Below are positions 16,596 to 25,501 of a stretch of 32,418 nt of DNA, in pieces; within the stretch, counting starts at the first letter, position 1, and each line of letters begins with the position of its first letter. Origin of the DNA: JAIBCL01 sp031411695 (GTDB lineage: Bacteria; Verrucomicrobiota; Verrucomicrobiia; Verrucomicrobiales; Verrucomicrobiaceae); the NCBI GenBank assembly GCA_031411695.1, contig JANOBO010000243.1, positions 1 to 32,418 on the forward strand. Direction: 5' to 3'. Under the pieces are notes generated by a model that was not told the DNA's origin, searched no databases, and saw only the letters and a program-made list of their open reading frames with translations. The position numbers and the translations under genes were made by a program.

Positions 16596-19500
16596 ATGAA
16601 CAAGGCACACATAATCTCGGCGATCCTATCAGGGGCTGCAATTCTCCAATCGCACGCTCAACTCAACACGAGCGTGAATCAATTTGGGGCAGGCGGCCTG
16701 GGAAGTGCCGGCTGGCAATCCGACGACACGCGGAATGCGGCCGGGCAGCACATCATCAATAGCACAACGAATGCACCGCTTGGAACAGGTGTGCTGGATC
16801 CGGCTGGCGTGGCGTTGCAGATTGACTGGCTCAATACTAAAGGCTCTCGTGGAAACTTGGGTGGAGTACGGCTGGACGGGACTTCTTCAGGCAGTGGCAA
16901 AAGCACGTTGAGTGTTATTGAAACATCTCTGGGACTATCAGCAGCAAGCGTGCTTAATGACCCAGGTTTTTCTGCAAGTTATCGCTGGCAGAATAATGAC
17001 ACAGCCGTGCCGGGTGTCGCCTATAAGATCGGCATCCAATCCACCAACTGGGGAACCGGGGTAGGTCAGTCACAAAACGCATACACCCCCACCCGGTCTG
17101 GTGAGCCTGCGTGGGACCTAATACTGGTGTATGACCCCACCGAGCCGGGAAACCAGCCTGGAAACACGACTACAAACGGCTCTTTTCACACAGCAACGAT
17201 CAGCCAGACCTCCGGGAAATTCTATCTCTTCGGACAAGCCGGGAATACGTTTTACGCCGCGCCCGGATTCACCGGCAAAACGCTCGCCGACTGGGCGGCA
17301 GATCCCACATGGGGAACGGTGCTTTTCGGGGCTGGAGCCAAGATTAGCAGCACGCAGTTCGGGCTTGGCTCTGGCAACGCCAATTCCCTCGGCACGGTTG
17401 ATTTTGCCAACATCAGCTACTTGAACAGCGGAAAGATCATCGACTTTGCCGACGGCACAAAGTGGACGAATGCGGCAGGTGGCGTGATGAGCACCGGGGC
17501 AAATTGGGCCGGCGGTTCGGCTCCGGGCGCTGCGGTGAACGGACTCTTCGATCTGAACAACACTTATACCGTGACGGTTCCCTCGAGAACCTCCGTGCGC
17601 ACCCTCGGGGTGACCAATGGCGATGTGACCTTTGACGTGGCCACCGGGCAGACGCTGACGCTGGCGAATGATGGCTACCTCTTCGCCGAAACGGGCGCGA
17701 CCCTCCGCACCACGGGCGCTGGCGTTGTCAACGGTGCCGTGCTTGAGGCGTACGGCACCATCAATGTGGCCACCGTCACCGACCTCAGTGGCGGTTCGGT
17801 TCCACACCCGATTCGTGATGGCACGAATCCCGCCGCAACCACCCGCTACGGTCTCGTAGTGGAGGCTGGTGGTGTTTTGAATCTGCAAAGCGGCGCGGAC
17901 GTGACGGTGAGTCAGACCAATCGCAATGTCGGAATGAGAGTGGGCGAAGGTTCAGGCACAGGCACGCTCAACATTCAGCCGGGTGCGAACCTTGAGGTCG
18001 GCAATTCGGATTCTTTTGGCGTGAACGGTCTCACCAGCAACGGCTTCATCGTGGTGGGGGACTTTGGCTCCACCGGCGTGGTCAGTCAGACGGGTGGAAG
18101 CGCGAAGCTGACAGATGGGTCCTTCAATTTGGGAAATCAAGGTGGCACCGGCACTTGGAGCATCTCCGCTGGATCACTCACGCTCGAAGGCGGACTTCAC
18201 AGCTTCGGCCGGACCACCGGCAGTACCGCCGCCGGATCGGGCACATTGAACATCTCTGGAACTGCGCTCATGGAGATCAAATCAAGCCTCAACAATGGCA
18301 ACGCCACTTTTGTGCTCGGTGACCGCGTTGACAGCGTCAACGATGGCACGGGTGTGATCAACCAAACTGGCGGCACATTGCGCGTGGCGGCGAACTCCAA
18401 TCTCTTCCTCGGCGGTCACGGCAGCAGCCAATACAATCTCAATGGCGGAACGCTTGAGATCGGGGGCAACAGTCTTCAAGGGCTCTATGAAAACGGCCCT
18501 GGGGGAAGTTATGCGTTCAATCTCGGCGGCGGCACTATCAGGGTGACCGGCAGTTCGCTCACGACCTCCGTGAACATGTCCACGGTCGCCGCCACGGTGT
18601 CCGTCATCGACACGAATGCATTCAATGCCAATTGGAGCGGCAACATTTCTGGTTCAGGCATCCTCGCTAAAGCAGGTGCGGGGACGTTGACGCTGACAGG
18701 CACGAACTCGATCACAGGGGATTTCTATGTTGTTGGCGGTGAAGTGGCGCAAACGGCAGGAACATCGGGCATCAAGTATTACGCGGTGGGATCGGGTGCT
18801 TCAAACACGGGAGCAGCATCGCTCTCGGCCGGAACGCTGAACATTTCCCAGGCTCTCCAGGTGGGTGATTTCAGTGGCAACGGCACATTCAATCAGACCG
18901 GCGGTACGATCAATGTTTCCGCCCCGACGATCTCGGGTGCATCGCTTAACATTGGCAACCAAGGCGGCTCCGGGACCTATAACCTAAGCGGTGGTCAGCT
19001 CAACTTGGGTGGAGTGAATGAAGGGCTCTACAGTCTCGGGCGCACGACCGGGGCAAATCCCGCCGGAGTCGGCACGCTCAATATCAGCGGCACGGGTGTT
19101 CTGGAACTTCAGAGCGGCAGCTTCATCATTGGCGACCGCGACCCATCGGGTGCATCGGGACGCGGATTGGTCACCCAGACGGGCGGAGTGTTCCGCGTAA
19201 ACGGTGGCGCGTATCTTTTCCTCGGAGGGTACACCCCGACCATCGCCGGAACAAACACTTACCAGTTGAATGGAGGTACGCTGGAGATCGGTGGCGGGAG
19301 CTTGGTGGCGAACTACAGCGGCACCGCCCCCTATGCGTTTGAGCTTGGTGGTGGAACCATCAAGGTGATTGGCTCGAATCTCGCAGCGAATGTTGATGCG
19401 ACATTGGTGGCTGCCACCACATCGAAGATCGATACGAACGGTATGTCTACCACGCTCTCCGGTGCAATCTCCGGCGGCGGTGCATTGGAAAAACAAGGTG

Positions 19501-20582
19501 CGGGCGATTTGAAACTCACCGCCTCCAATAGCTACGCGGGAGCCACCACAGTCACTGCGGGCACGGTCGAAGTCTCCGCGAACAACGGCCTCGGCACCAA
19601 CGCGGCTGGCACCACCGTGGCGAACGGAGCGTCGGTGAAGCTAAACAACGTGAACTACACCACCGCCGAGCCGCTCGAGATCAACGGCAATGGCGTCGGT
19701 GGTGCGGGCGCGCTGCAAAACAGCGGCACCAGTTCTTTTGCCGGACCGATCACCGCAGCGACGAATGCGAAATTCAACACCGGCGGCGGCACGCTCACCG
19801 TGACCGGCGGCATCGCCAAAGACGGCACCACTGTCACCATGACTGGCGGAGGTCGCGTGAATGTCTCCGGCACAGGGATCAGTGGAGCCTCGGCCAATTC
19901 CGATCTTGTCATTGACGGCACCACGGTGGTGACCAGCGTGGCCAGCACTTACAACGGGCCTACGACCGTCCAAAACACCGGCACTCTCGTTGCGAACAAC
20001 CCCACCGGCTCCGCCACGGGCACGGGCACTGTGACGGTTGACAGCACCAGCACCGTCAGCGGGACCGGCACCATCGACGCGGGCACCGGAAACTTCATTT
20101 ACATGAACGGCGCTCTGATCGTCGGAGACAGCACTCTTGGATCGCCTCTAGCCTCCAGCCTCACAGTGAAAACCAGCGGATCAGGCAGCACCATTCTCGG
20201 CTCGGCCAGCGAGATTCGATTCGATGTGTTCTCGGGGGCTGGCAATGGCGACAACACCGCCAACGCTGCTGCAGCAGATTACATCAGGCTCTTTGGCCTC
20301 CTGGATACCAGCGCGGGTGGCACGCTCGTGCTCCTGAATCCAAACAATCTCACGAACTTCGCATATGGCGACAAATGGAAGCTCTTCGACCTCGCCACCG
20401 GCCCCGGAAGCATCTCCGATGCGATGACCGTGGATTACACCGCGCTCAATCTCCCTTCGTATCTGAGCGGCGTGTTTGATAACGCCACCGGTGACTTCTC
20501 CGTCGTTCCAGAGCCAAGTCGCGCCGTGCTTCTGGCTCTCGGCGGAATCGGGTTCATCCTGCGCCGTCGCCGCCAATCTTAA
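16596..20582 (+). CDS. Giant autotransporter-repeat surface protein with PEP-CTERM sorting signal
   Basis: The protein has 1328 residues, with a signal peptide (about residues 1-21, ending QSHAQ) and an N-terminal region of roughly 300 residues. It then carries many beta-helix repeats of the autotransporter-associated type, for example GAGTLTLTGTNSITGDFYVV and GAGDLKLTASNSYAGATTV. The C-terminus is VPEPSRAVLLALGGIGFIL followed by RRRRQS, a classic PEP-CTERM signal for exosortase sorting. It contains no beta-barrel, so it is not a true autotransporter. It is Gly/Thr/Ser/Asn-rich, cysteine-poor and probably an exported surface or matrix protein. The ATG at 16596 is chosen over the TTG-opened frame at 16530. 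Lower GC than its neighbours hints at distinct selection or transfer. Confidence 0.93.
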   Translation: MNKAHIISAILSGAAILQSHAQLNTSVNQFGAGGLGSAGWQSDDTRNAAGQHIINSTTNAPLGTGVLDPAGVALQIDWLNTKGSRGNLGGVRLDGTSSGSGKSTLSVIETSLGLSAASVLNDPGFSASYRWQNNDTAVPGVAYKIGIQSTNWGTGVGQSQNAYTPTRSGEPAWDLILVYDPTEPGNQPGNTTTNGSFHTATISQTSGKFYLFGQAGNTFYAAPGFTGKTLADWAADPTWGTVLFGAGAKISSTQFGLGSGNANSLGTVDFANISYLNSGKIIDFADGTKWTNAAGGVMSTGANWAGGSAPGAAVNGLFDLNNTYTVTVPSRTSVRTLGVTNGDVTFDVATGQTLTLANDGYLFAETGATLRTTGAGVVNGAVLEAYGTINVATVTDLSGGSVPHPIRDGTNPAATTRYGLVVEAGGVLNLQSGADVTVSQTNRNVGMRVGEGSGTGTLNIQPGANLEVGNSDSFGVNGLTSNGFIVVGDFGSTGVVSQTGGSAKLTDGSFNLGNQGGTGTWSISAGSLTLEGGLHSFGRTTGSTAAGSGTLNISGTALMEIKSSLNNGNATFVLGDRVDSVNDGTGVINQTGGTLRVAANSNLFLGGHGSSQYNLNGGTLEIGGNSLQGLYENGPGGSYAFNLGGGTIRVTGSSLTTSVNMSTVAATVSVIDTNAFNANWSGNISGSGILAKAGAGTLTLTGTNSITGDFYVVGGEVAQTAGTSGIKYYAVGSGASNTGAASLSAGTLNISQALQVGDFSGNGTFNQTGGTINVSAPTISGASLNIGNQGGSGTYNLSGGQLNLGGVNEGLYSLGRTTGANPAGVGTLNISGTGVLELQSGSFIIGDRDPSGASGRGLVTQTGGVFRVNGGAYLFLGGYTPTIAGTNTYQLNGGTLEIGGGSLVANYSGTAPYAFELGGGTIKVIGSNLAANVDATLVAATTSKIDTNGMSTTLSGAISGGGALEKQGAGDLKLTASNSYAGATTVTAGTVEVSANNGLGTNAAGTTVANGASVKLNNVNYTTAEPLEINGNGVGGAGALQNSGTSSFAGPITAATNAKFNTGGGTLTVTGGIAKDGTTVTMTGGGRVNVSGTGISGASANSDLVIDGTTVVTSVASTYNGPTTVQNTGTLVANNPTGSATGTGTVTVDSTSTVSGTGTIDAGTGNFIYMNGALIVGDSTLGSPLASSLTVKTSGSGSTILGSASEIRFDVFSGAGNGDNTANAAAADYIRLFGLLDTSAGGTLVLLNPNNLTNFAYGDKWKLFDLATGPGSISDAMTVDYTALNLPSYLSGVFDNATGDFSVVPEPSRAVLLALGGIGFILRRRRQS
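17950..19540 (+). repeat. Duplicated ~250-residue module inside the PEP-CTERM protein
   Basis: Two stretches of the protein (about 17950-18720 and 18800-19540) follow the same order of motifs: GNQGGTGTWSISAG/GNQGGSGTYNLSGG, then SFGRTTG/SLGRTTG, GTLNISGT, a VLGDR/IIGDR turn, NLNGGTLEIGG/QLNGGTLEIGG, and FNLGGGTIRV/FELGGGTIKV. The copies have diverged, indicating an old internal tandem duplication. Confidence 0.8.
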
Positions 20583-20608
20583 ACCCGAACGCGGCGGCTG
20601 GGGTATGT

Positions 20609-20717
20609 AGCAAGGGCTTCCAGCCCTTGCTGGTTCACGATTGGATTGCATGAACCGACGGGCACACAAGGGTGCAGATCTGGAAGCGCTGATGTGTCAG
20701 GGCTGGAAGCCCCTGAC
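20609..20717. repeat. Inverted pair of REP-like hairpins
   Basis: The first hairpin is a perfect 10-bp stem (AGCAAGGGCT, 20609-20618; AGCCCTTGCT, 20622-20631) with a 3-base loop. The second (20696-20717) has a one-base bulge. Their cores, GGGCTTCCAGCCC (20614-20626) and GGGCTGGAAGCCC (20700-20712), are exact reverse complements, so the two units form an inverted doublet. It starts 26 bases after the PEP-CTERM stop and may also terminate its transcript. The remaining bases up to 20887 hold no gene. Confidence 0.8.
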
Positions 20718-20887
20718 CACACGCTGCAATCGCGGCGTTCGGTTGAATGCAACTTTCAAACGGTGCGGAGGCTGACATTCCGTGCGTGCCGCCTTGCGGT
20801 GGGCAGTCACGTCGTGGCGTGATGAACTCCGCGGCCGGAGCGACTCGCGGGCTCTGGGTCGGAAAACCGGCTTCTCCGCATCGCTGC

Positions 20888-21268
20888 TTATCGAGCATCG
20901 GCTGGCTTGTGCGCTGAGGGCGGTAGAGTGATTCCCAGTGCGCGTTCAAATCCGGCGATGCACGCCTCGCTCATGTATTCGGACTTTGCATCCTGCGCCT
21001 GCAGGCCGTTCGGATACGCGCGTGCGCTGGTCGGATCTGTCGGGCGCGGCACTCCGATGGCGAATCCGATGGAACTCAGGCATTGCCGATAGGAACGGGC
21101 CACGAGCCTTTTCCGGTCAGGCGGCTCGCTCCACATCGCCGCCTGAAAGCGCGCGTAGGATGTCAGCCCGAAGCGCCCGTTGGTAAATGCAGTGCCGAAA
21201 AGGTAGTTCACATCGCCGTCAAAAATGTCGGAGGCCGTGATGCCGATGACGATGGCGTTCTCCCAAAC
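20888..21268 (-). pseudogene. Truncated archaemetzincin-like protein remnant
   Basis: Reading leftward from about 21262, the frame gives ENAIVIGITASDIFDGDVNY, LFGTAFTNGRFGLTSYARF and then SYRQCLSSIGFAIGVPR. The first segments resemble the archaemetzincin pattern of ITxxD, FxFGxA and SxxR. The expected zinc motif HExxHxxGxxH is absent, replaced by LSSIGFAIG, and the cysteine pattern is incomplete. The N-terminal half is missing because an in-frame TGA and unrelated sequence lie just upstream. The longest open frame starts at a GTG at 21211 (107 residues). It is probably an inactive fragment left by a rearrangement. The family call is by pattern only. Confidence 0.55.
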
Positions 21269-21540
21269 TCATTGCCGCGTACAAAAAGTTTCACGACAAG
21301 GGGTTCGAGATCCTCGGCATCTCGCTCGACGAGGATAAGGCGGCGCTGACCAGATTTCTGAAGGAGCGCGATATGCCATGGGCCCAGTATTTCGATGTCA
21401 AAGGAGAATACAATGAGGTCGCCGCGCGCTTCGGCATCCATGAGATTCCAACGATGTGGCTAATCGATAAGAAAGGAAAAGTCGCGTTGACCGAGATCAA
21501 GGATGGCACGCTGGAAGGGGAGATCGAAAAACTGATGGCA
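21262..21540 (+). pseudogene. C-terminal half of a TlpA/AhpC-TSA thioredoxin-like protein
   Basis: The plus-strand frame from 21262 reads PKLIAAYKKFHDKGFEILGI, then SLDEDKAALTRFLKERDMPW, then FGIHEIPTMWLIDKKGKV. This matches the second half of secreted TlpA-like thiol-disulfide or peroxiredoxin-like proteins, including the cis-proline segment IPT. The first half with the WCxxC active site is absent. No stop separates this fragment from the following SGNH hydrolase, so the two are in frame by chance. An ATG at 21373 would make a 337-residue chimera, but the hydrolase has its own signal peptide at 21613. Confidence 0.75.
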
Positions 21541-21612
21541 AGTAATGTCGCCGTTGTGTTCGATCACATTTGTGTTTGCCACCTCGCGCGAGGCCCGTCA
21601 CAATCGTGGACC

Positions 21613-22386
21613 ATGAAACTTAAATTCCCGTTCGCCCTCGCACTTCTCGCATCCGCATCGCTTCACGCGCAGTCCCCCGCGCCTGCCGCAGCGCCGGCGA
21701 AGTCTGCGGCACCGAAGATCGTTCTGCCGCCGCAGCCGCCGGACATCGCCGCGCCGAAGATGGGGCCGGATGGAAAGCCAAATGCGGGATTCATTGCCGC
21801 GCACGAGAGGTTTGTGAAGCAGGCGCAAGAGGGCACGGCCGGGCTCGTGTTCCTCGGCGACTCGATCACCGCAGGCTGGGGCGCGAACAAGGAAACCTGG
21901 GACAAGGCCTTCGGAGCCTACAAGCCGGTGAACTTCGGCATCGGCGGAGATCGCACGCAGCATGTGCTGTGGCGCATCACGAATGGCGAGCTGGACGGCA
22001 TCAAGCCAAAGGCCGCTGTGGTGATGATCGGCACCAACAACTCGAGCACTGACTCCGCAGATGGCATCGCCGCTGGCGTCACCCGCATCATCGAGACGAT
22101 CCGTGTGAAGCAGCCGCAGGCAAAAATTCTCCTCCTGGCCGTTTTCCCCCGTGGAGAAAAAGCCACGCCGAATGCAGGGCGGGACAAGCTCAAGCAGGTC
22201 AACGCCACGATCTCCAAGCTGGACGACGGCAAGAACGTGTTCTTCCTCGACATCGGCGACAAGTTTCTTCAGCCCGACGGCACGCTGACAAAGGAGATCA
22301 TGCCAGACTTCCTGCATCTGTCTCCCGCTGGCTATCAGATCTGGGCCGATGCGATCAGCCCGAAGCTGGCGGACCTCATGAAGTGA
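21613..22386 (+). CDS. Secreted SGNH/GDSL-type hydrolase
   Basis: The protein has 257 residues with a signal peptide (about residues 1-19) and a Pro/Ala-rich linker. The SGNH motifs are complete: FLGDSITAGW with nucleophile Ser84, NFGIGGDRTQ, VMIGTNNSS with the block III asparagine, and the C-terminal DFLHLSPAGY carrying the catalytic Asp and His. It resembles the platelet-activating-factor acetylhydrolase-like group common in Verrucomicrobiota, which often acts on esterified sugars. The exact ester substrate is unknown. The ATG at 21613 is chosen because it begins the signal peptide, although the frame is open upstream into a gene remnant. Confidence 0.9.
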   Translation: MKLKFPFALALLASASLHAQSPAPAAAPAKSAAPKIVLPPQPPDIAAPKMGPDGKPNAGFIAAHERFVKQAQEGTAGLVFLGDSITAGWGANKETWDKAFGAYKPVNFGIGGDRTQHVLWRITNGELDGIKPKAAVVMIGTNNSSTDSADGIAAGVTRIIETIRVKQPQAKILLLAVFPRGEKATPNAGRDKLKQVNATISKLDDGKNVFFLDIGDKFLQPDGTLTKEIMPDFLHLSPAGYQIWADAISPKLADLMK

Positions 22387-22496
22387 ATGGTCTGCGGCGG
22401 GACGACGCCTGCGATAGATGGATCGATGGAGTCTGTGCGAGAGCACGTAAACAGTCTCGCTGAAGACGCATGTCCGCTCTGCCGGATGGGGCGATC

Positions 22497-23357
22497 TCAG
22501 TCCCCGCCTCCGCAACCGCCTCCACAACCGGACGAGCCGCCGTCCGACGAGCTACATCCGCTGTGTCCGCCGTTGCTTCCACTGCCTGAATGCCCGCTGC
22601 CCTCATCGTTGTCACCGCCGCCACAGCCTGAAATGCCACTGCCATAGCCGCAGCCTCCGGTGCCGCCCCGCTCGCTTCCTCCGCTGCGAGTGTCGCGGTT
22701 ATTGCGGGAGCGGATAGCCGCGATGACGATGCCGAGGAGCAGTGTGGCCAGCATCACGATCAACCAAGTGTCGCCACCCAGAAACGATCCCGTCGTGCAC
22801 GCGGCGAGGCCGAGCCCTGTCGCGGCAGTCGCGGCCGCCATCGCTGGTCGGCGCAGCTGCATTTTTCGAAGCAGCCAGTACCGCGACACGTTCACCCGCT
22901 GAAACTTGGCCCTGCGGTCAAACCTAGCCGCGCTTTCCGGCCAGACCACTGCGGGAGGCGCGCAGTCAAAGATGCGCCTGTAGCTTTCCAGCGTCTTGTC
23001 ATACCAGTCAGCAAACTTTCCCGCTTCCCGCTCCCCGCCTTCCGTCGGCCCATGATGCAGCGGGCGGCCCAACGTGTCCCGGCATAGAGCCCCCCAGTAG
23101 CTTCGCGTGTAAACCAGATGAAGATGCCACGCTTGATCCACCGCATCCGGCGGCGTCACCGGATGGCCCGCATGAACCGCGAGCAGGAGGAAACGTTTGT
23201 ACTCCTGGATCACAAACGCCGTGTAGGCGCGGCTCCAGCCATTTTCCCCGGCCAACCGTGTCGAGAAATCGAGCACAGCGTTTTTATCGTCGAGCTGAAA
23301 ACCTTCCAGCTTCACCCACATCGCCCGAACCTCGGGCGCCCATTGTGTTGTGTTCAT
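22497..23357 (-). CDS. GRDP-like membrane protein with Gly/Cys/Ser-rich tail
   Basis: The protein has 286 residues. Residues 40-140 match the glycine-rich-domain-protein pattern: EYKRFLLLAVHAGHPVTPPD, VDQAWHLHLVYTRSYWGALC, then LGRPLHHGPTEGG and YDKTLESYRRIF. The conserved WHLH and HH groups could bind metal. One or two membrane segments follow (about 172-187 and 196-215). The tail of about 60 residues is almost only Gly, Ser, Cys, Asp and His, and ends GCGGGCGGGD. This layout is found in scattered bacterial membrane proteins of unknown role. The ATG at 23357 is preferred to the open frame reaching 23477. It is convergent with the SGNH hydrolase. Confidence 0.82.
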   Translation of the reverse strand: MNTTQWAPEVRAMWVKLEGFQLDDKNAVLDFSTRLAGENGWSRAYTAFVIQEYKRFLLLAVHAGHPVTPPDAVDQAWHLHLVYTRSYWGALCRDTLGRPLHHGPTEGGEREAGKFADWYDKTLESYRRIFDCAPPAVVWPESAARFDRRAKFQRVNVSRYWLLRKMQLRRPAMAAATAATGLGLAACTTGSFLGGDTWLIVMLATLLLGIVIAAIRSRNNRDTRSGGSERGGTGGCGYGSGISGCGGGDNDEGSGHSGSGSNGGHSGCSSSDGGSSGCGGGCGGGD

Positions 23358-23492
23358 AGATTGTGTGACGCCACCAGCCTCTCTCACGCAGCGGGCGGCG
23401 CATCCTGCTGAGTGTGACGGTTTTGACACAAAGCGGCGGCGGCCGCCAGCCGGACATTTCAGCCGGCAAGCCATCAACCCTGCGCGGTGGCC

Positions 23493-24440
23493 TTACTTGC
23501 TCGCCGTCTTGAGCTTATGGATCAGGAACGCACGCACATCGGGATGCCTCACTTGATCCGCGCCGGGATAGACCAACTCATGTTCGATGCCTGCGCTGCG
23601 CAGTCTCTCAGCCAGGCCGACCCCGAAGTTTGCGCTGTGGGCCGGACTCTCCTGCGGCCGGCCCATCGAGGGCTTTGCGTCGTAGAACAAATAGAGCGGC
23701 GGATCGTCGCTGCTCACAAGTGCATAAGGAGAGAACTCCGCGATCCACGGCAGGATCGAGTCGCGTTTGGAAACGAACTCGTCGAACGCGGAGAGCTTCT
23801 TCACCGGGTCGCCCTTGAAGCCAAAGGCATGATGGCCATAGCCGTTGTTCGGTATCCACTGGTTCATCTGGCGCGGATCGAGTGATGTCTGCGCGCGGGT
23901 CACCGCAGCGCAAAAAAGCCGCGTGGACTCGCGCGCCACAGGGTCGTCGCTCGCGGGCTCAGCCATGTCGGCGTGGAGCGCCAGCCACAGGGCGCTACAC
24001 CCGCCGGCGGAGCTTCCACTCGCGGCGATGCGCTGCTTGTCGATGTTCCATTCCTGCGCCTGGGTGCGGATGAACTGCAATGCGCGCGCAGCATCTTGGA
24101 GCGGCGCTTTCACCGGAGGCATGACGCCGTCTGACTCCGCGTCGGCAATGTGCCGGTAATTGATCGAGACGACGGAAATCCCCGCTGGCAAATAGTGTGC
24201 CGCATTGTTGAACGCCGCCTTGTCACCGTTCATCCATCCCCCGCCATGAATGAAGAAGACCAGCGGAGCGGGCTTGTCTGACGCGGCCTTATAAAAATCC
24301 AACCGCTGCCGCGCGTGCGATCCATAAGCGACGTTTTCCAGCGTGGGCCTCGGCGGAGCGGACCCCGGCGCCGCGGCGGCGGGAGCAAATCCGCAAGCCA
24401 TGGTGATCGAAGCGAGAACCAGCACGGTGATTGTTTTCAT
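23493..24440 (-). CDS. Secreted alpha/beta hydrolase (esterase/lipase type)
   Basis: The protein has 315 residues with a signal peptide (about 1-24, Ala-rich end). It has the hormone-sensitive-lipase/BD-FAE-like features: oxyanion motif FIHGGGWMNGDK (63-74), nucleophile motif ASGSSAGGCSA with Ser144, and a late DQVRHPDVRAF region that probably carries the catalytic His. The acid residue is likely in YLFYDAKPS. Such enzymes in this phylum often accompany glycan degradation, but the substrate is not evident. It is divergent from the D-Ala-D-Ala carboxypeptidase gene with 116 bases between starts. Confidence 0.9.
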   Translation of the reverse strand: MKTITVLVLASITMACGFAPAAAAPGSAPPRPTLENVAYGSHARQRLDFYKAASDKPAPLVFFIHGGGWMNGDKAAFNNAAHYLPAGISVVSINYRHIADAESDGVMPPVKAPLQDAARALQFIRTQAQEWNIDKQRIAASGSSAGGCSALWLALHADMAEPASDDPVARESTRLFCAAVTRAQTSLDPRQMNQWIPNNGYGHHAFGFKGDPVKKLSAFDEFVSKRDSILPWIAEFSPYALVSSDDPPLYLFYDAKPSMGRPQESPAHSANFGVGLAERLRSAGIEHELVYPGADQVRHPDVRAFLIHKLKTASK

Positions 24441-24556
24441 CAGTTTGTTTGAAGCACGGGACGTCCGCAAAGGGGTTTGAAAACCGGAACGCCGCTCTCG
24501 AAGGACTCTCTCAATGAGACTTGCCACGCCAGCAGGGACCGTGCTGTAATGCGCAC

Positions 24557-25459
24557 ATGTCACAACGCTGCCTCGCCTTGCTCATTGCATTCACCACTGT
24601 CGCCCGCGCTCAAGAAAATCTCGCCGATCCTCCCGTCACCACATCGAAGGCGTGGGCCGTGGCCGATGGGCAGACAGGCGAGATCATCGCGTCACATCAA
24701 TTGGACCAACCCTTGAAAGCGGCCAGCACGACAAAGGTCATGTGCGCCTATGTCATCTTTGAGCTGGCGAAACAAAACCCCGCTGTGCTCGATGAAGTGG
24801 TCACGATCTCAAAGCTCGCCGATGACACGCCCGGCTCCACCGCCGACCTGCACGCCGGAGAAAAGGTCACCGTGCGCGATGGACTCTACGGCATGCTGCT
24901 GCCCTCGGGCAACGACATCGGCAATGCCTTCGCTGAGCATTTCAGCCCGCGGCTCGATCCTCCAGGGAAGGACGCGCCGCCCAGCATCCGCAAGCCGGAA
25001 TACAACACGCGGCGGAACTTCATCGCCGAGATGAACCGCGCTGCCGCCCGCCTGGGCATGAAGCACACCATCTACCGCCAGAGCTACGGTGATGGCGGCA
25101 CCGACACGGACCGCACCACCACCGCGCGAGATCTGCTCACTCTCGGCCACGCGGCGATGCAGCACGCGCTCTTCCGCGAAATGGTGAAAACGAAAACCTA
25201 CACCGGCAAGGCGCGCATGCCCGACGGCACGGAGCGCGATGCTGATTGGAAGAACAGCAACGCCCTCCTCGCGCTAGGCGATTACGACGGCATCAAGACC
25301 GGACTGACGAATTCCGCCGGCCACTGCCTCCTCGCCAGCGGCACCAAGAACGGCGTGTCCCTGATGGTCGTCATCCTTGGTGGCATCACTGATGAAGCGC
25401 GCTACGCCGATGCACGGAATCTTTTCCGTTGGCGCTGGGCCATGGCGGGCTTGCGGTGA
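24557..25459 (+). CDS. D-alanyl-D-alanine carboxypeptidase (S11 family)
   Basis: This 300-residue periplasmic penicillin-binding protein trims peptidoglycan stem peptides. The signal peptide ends near VARAQ (residue 19). All three active-site motifs are visible: STTK (57-60, with the acyl-enzyme serine), SGN (117-119) and KTGLTNSAGHCL late in the protein. The C-terminal beta domain and membrane anchor of PBP5 are absent; the protein ends soon after the catalytic domain, resembling DacF/PBP7-like short forms. The ATG at 24557 is chosen over an upstream in-frame ATG at 24521 because it starts the signal peptide. Confidence 0.93.
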   Translation: MSQRCLALLIAFTTVARAQENLADPPVTTSKAWAVADGQTGEIIASHQLDQPLKAASTTKVMCAYVIFELAKQNPAVLDEVVTISKLADDTPGSTADLHAGEKVTVRDGLYGMLLPSGNDIGNAFAEHFSPRLDPPGKDAPPSIRKPEYNTRRNFIAEMNRAAARLGMKHTIYRQSYGDGGTDTDRTTTARDLLTLGHAAMQHALFREMVKTKTYTGKARMPDGTERDADWKNSNALLALGDYDGIKTGLTNSAGHCLLASGTKNGVSLMVVILGGITDEARYADARNLFRWRWAMAGLR

Positions 25460-25501
25460 GACGTGGCAGGCCTGGCCGGGGCAGATGCGCGGACGTGAAA
25501 G

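Noticed and set aside
21295..21315. T-loop-like sequence GGTTCGAGATCC suggesting a tRNA
   Set aside because: It lies inside the thioredoxin-like coding remnant, and no acceptor or anticodon stem can be drawn around it.
21373..22386. 337-residue fusion of a thioredoxin-like segment to the SGNH hydrolase
   Set aside because: The in-frame join contains the hydrolase signal peptide in its middle and lacks the thioredoxin active site, so two separate units are more likely.
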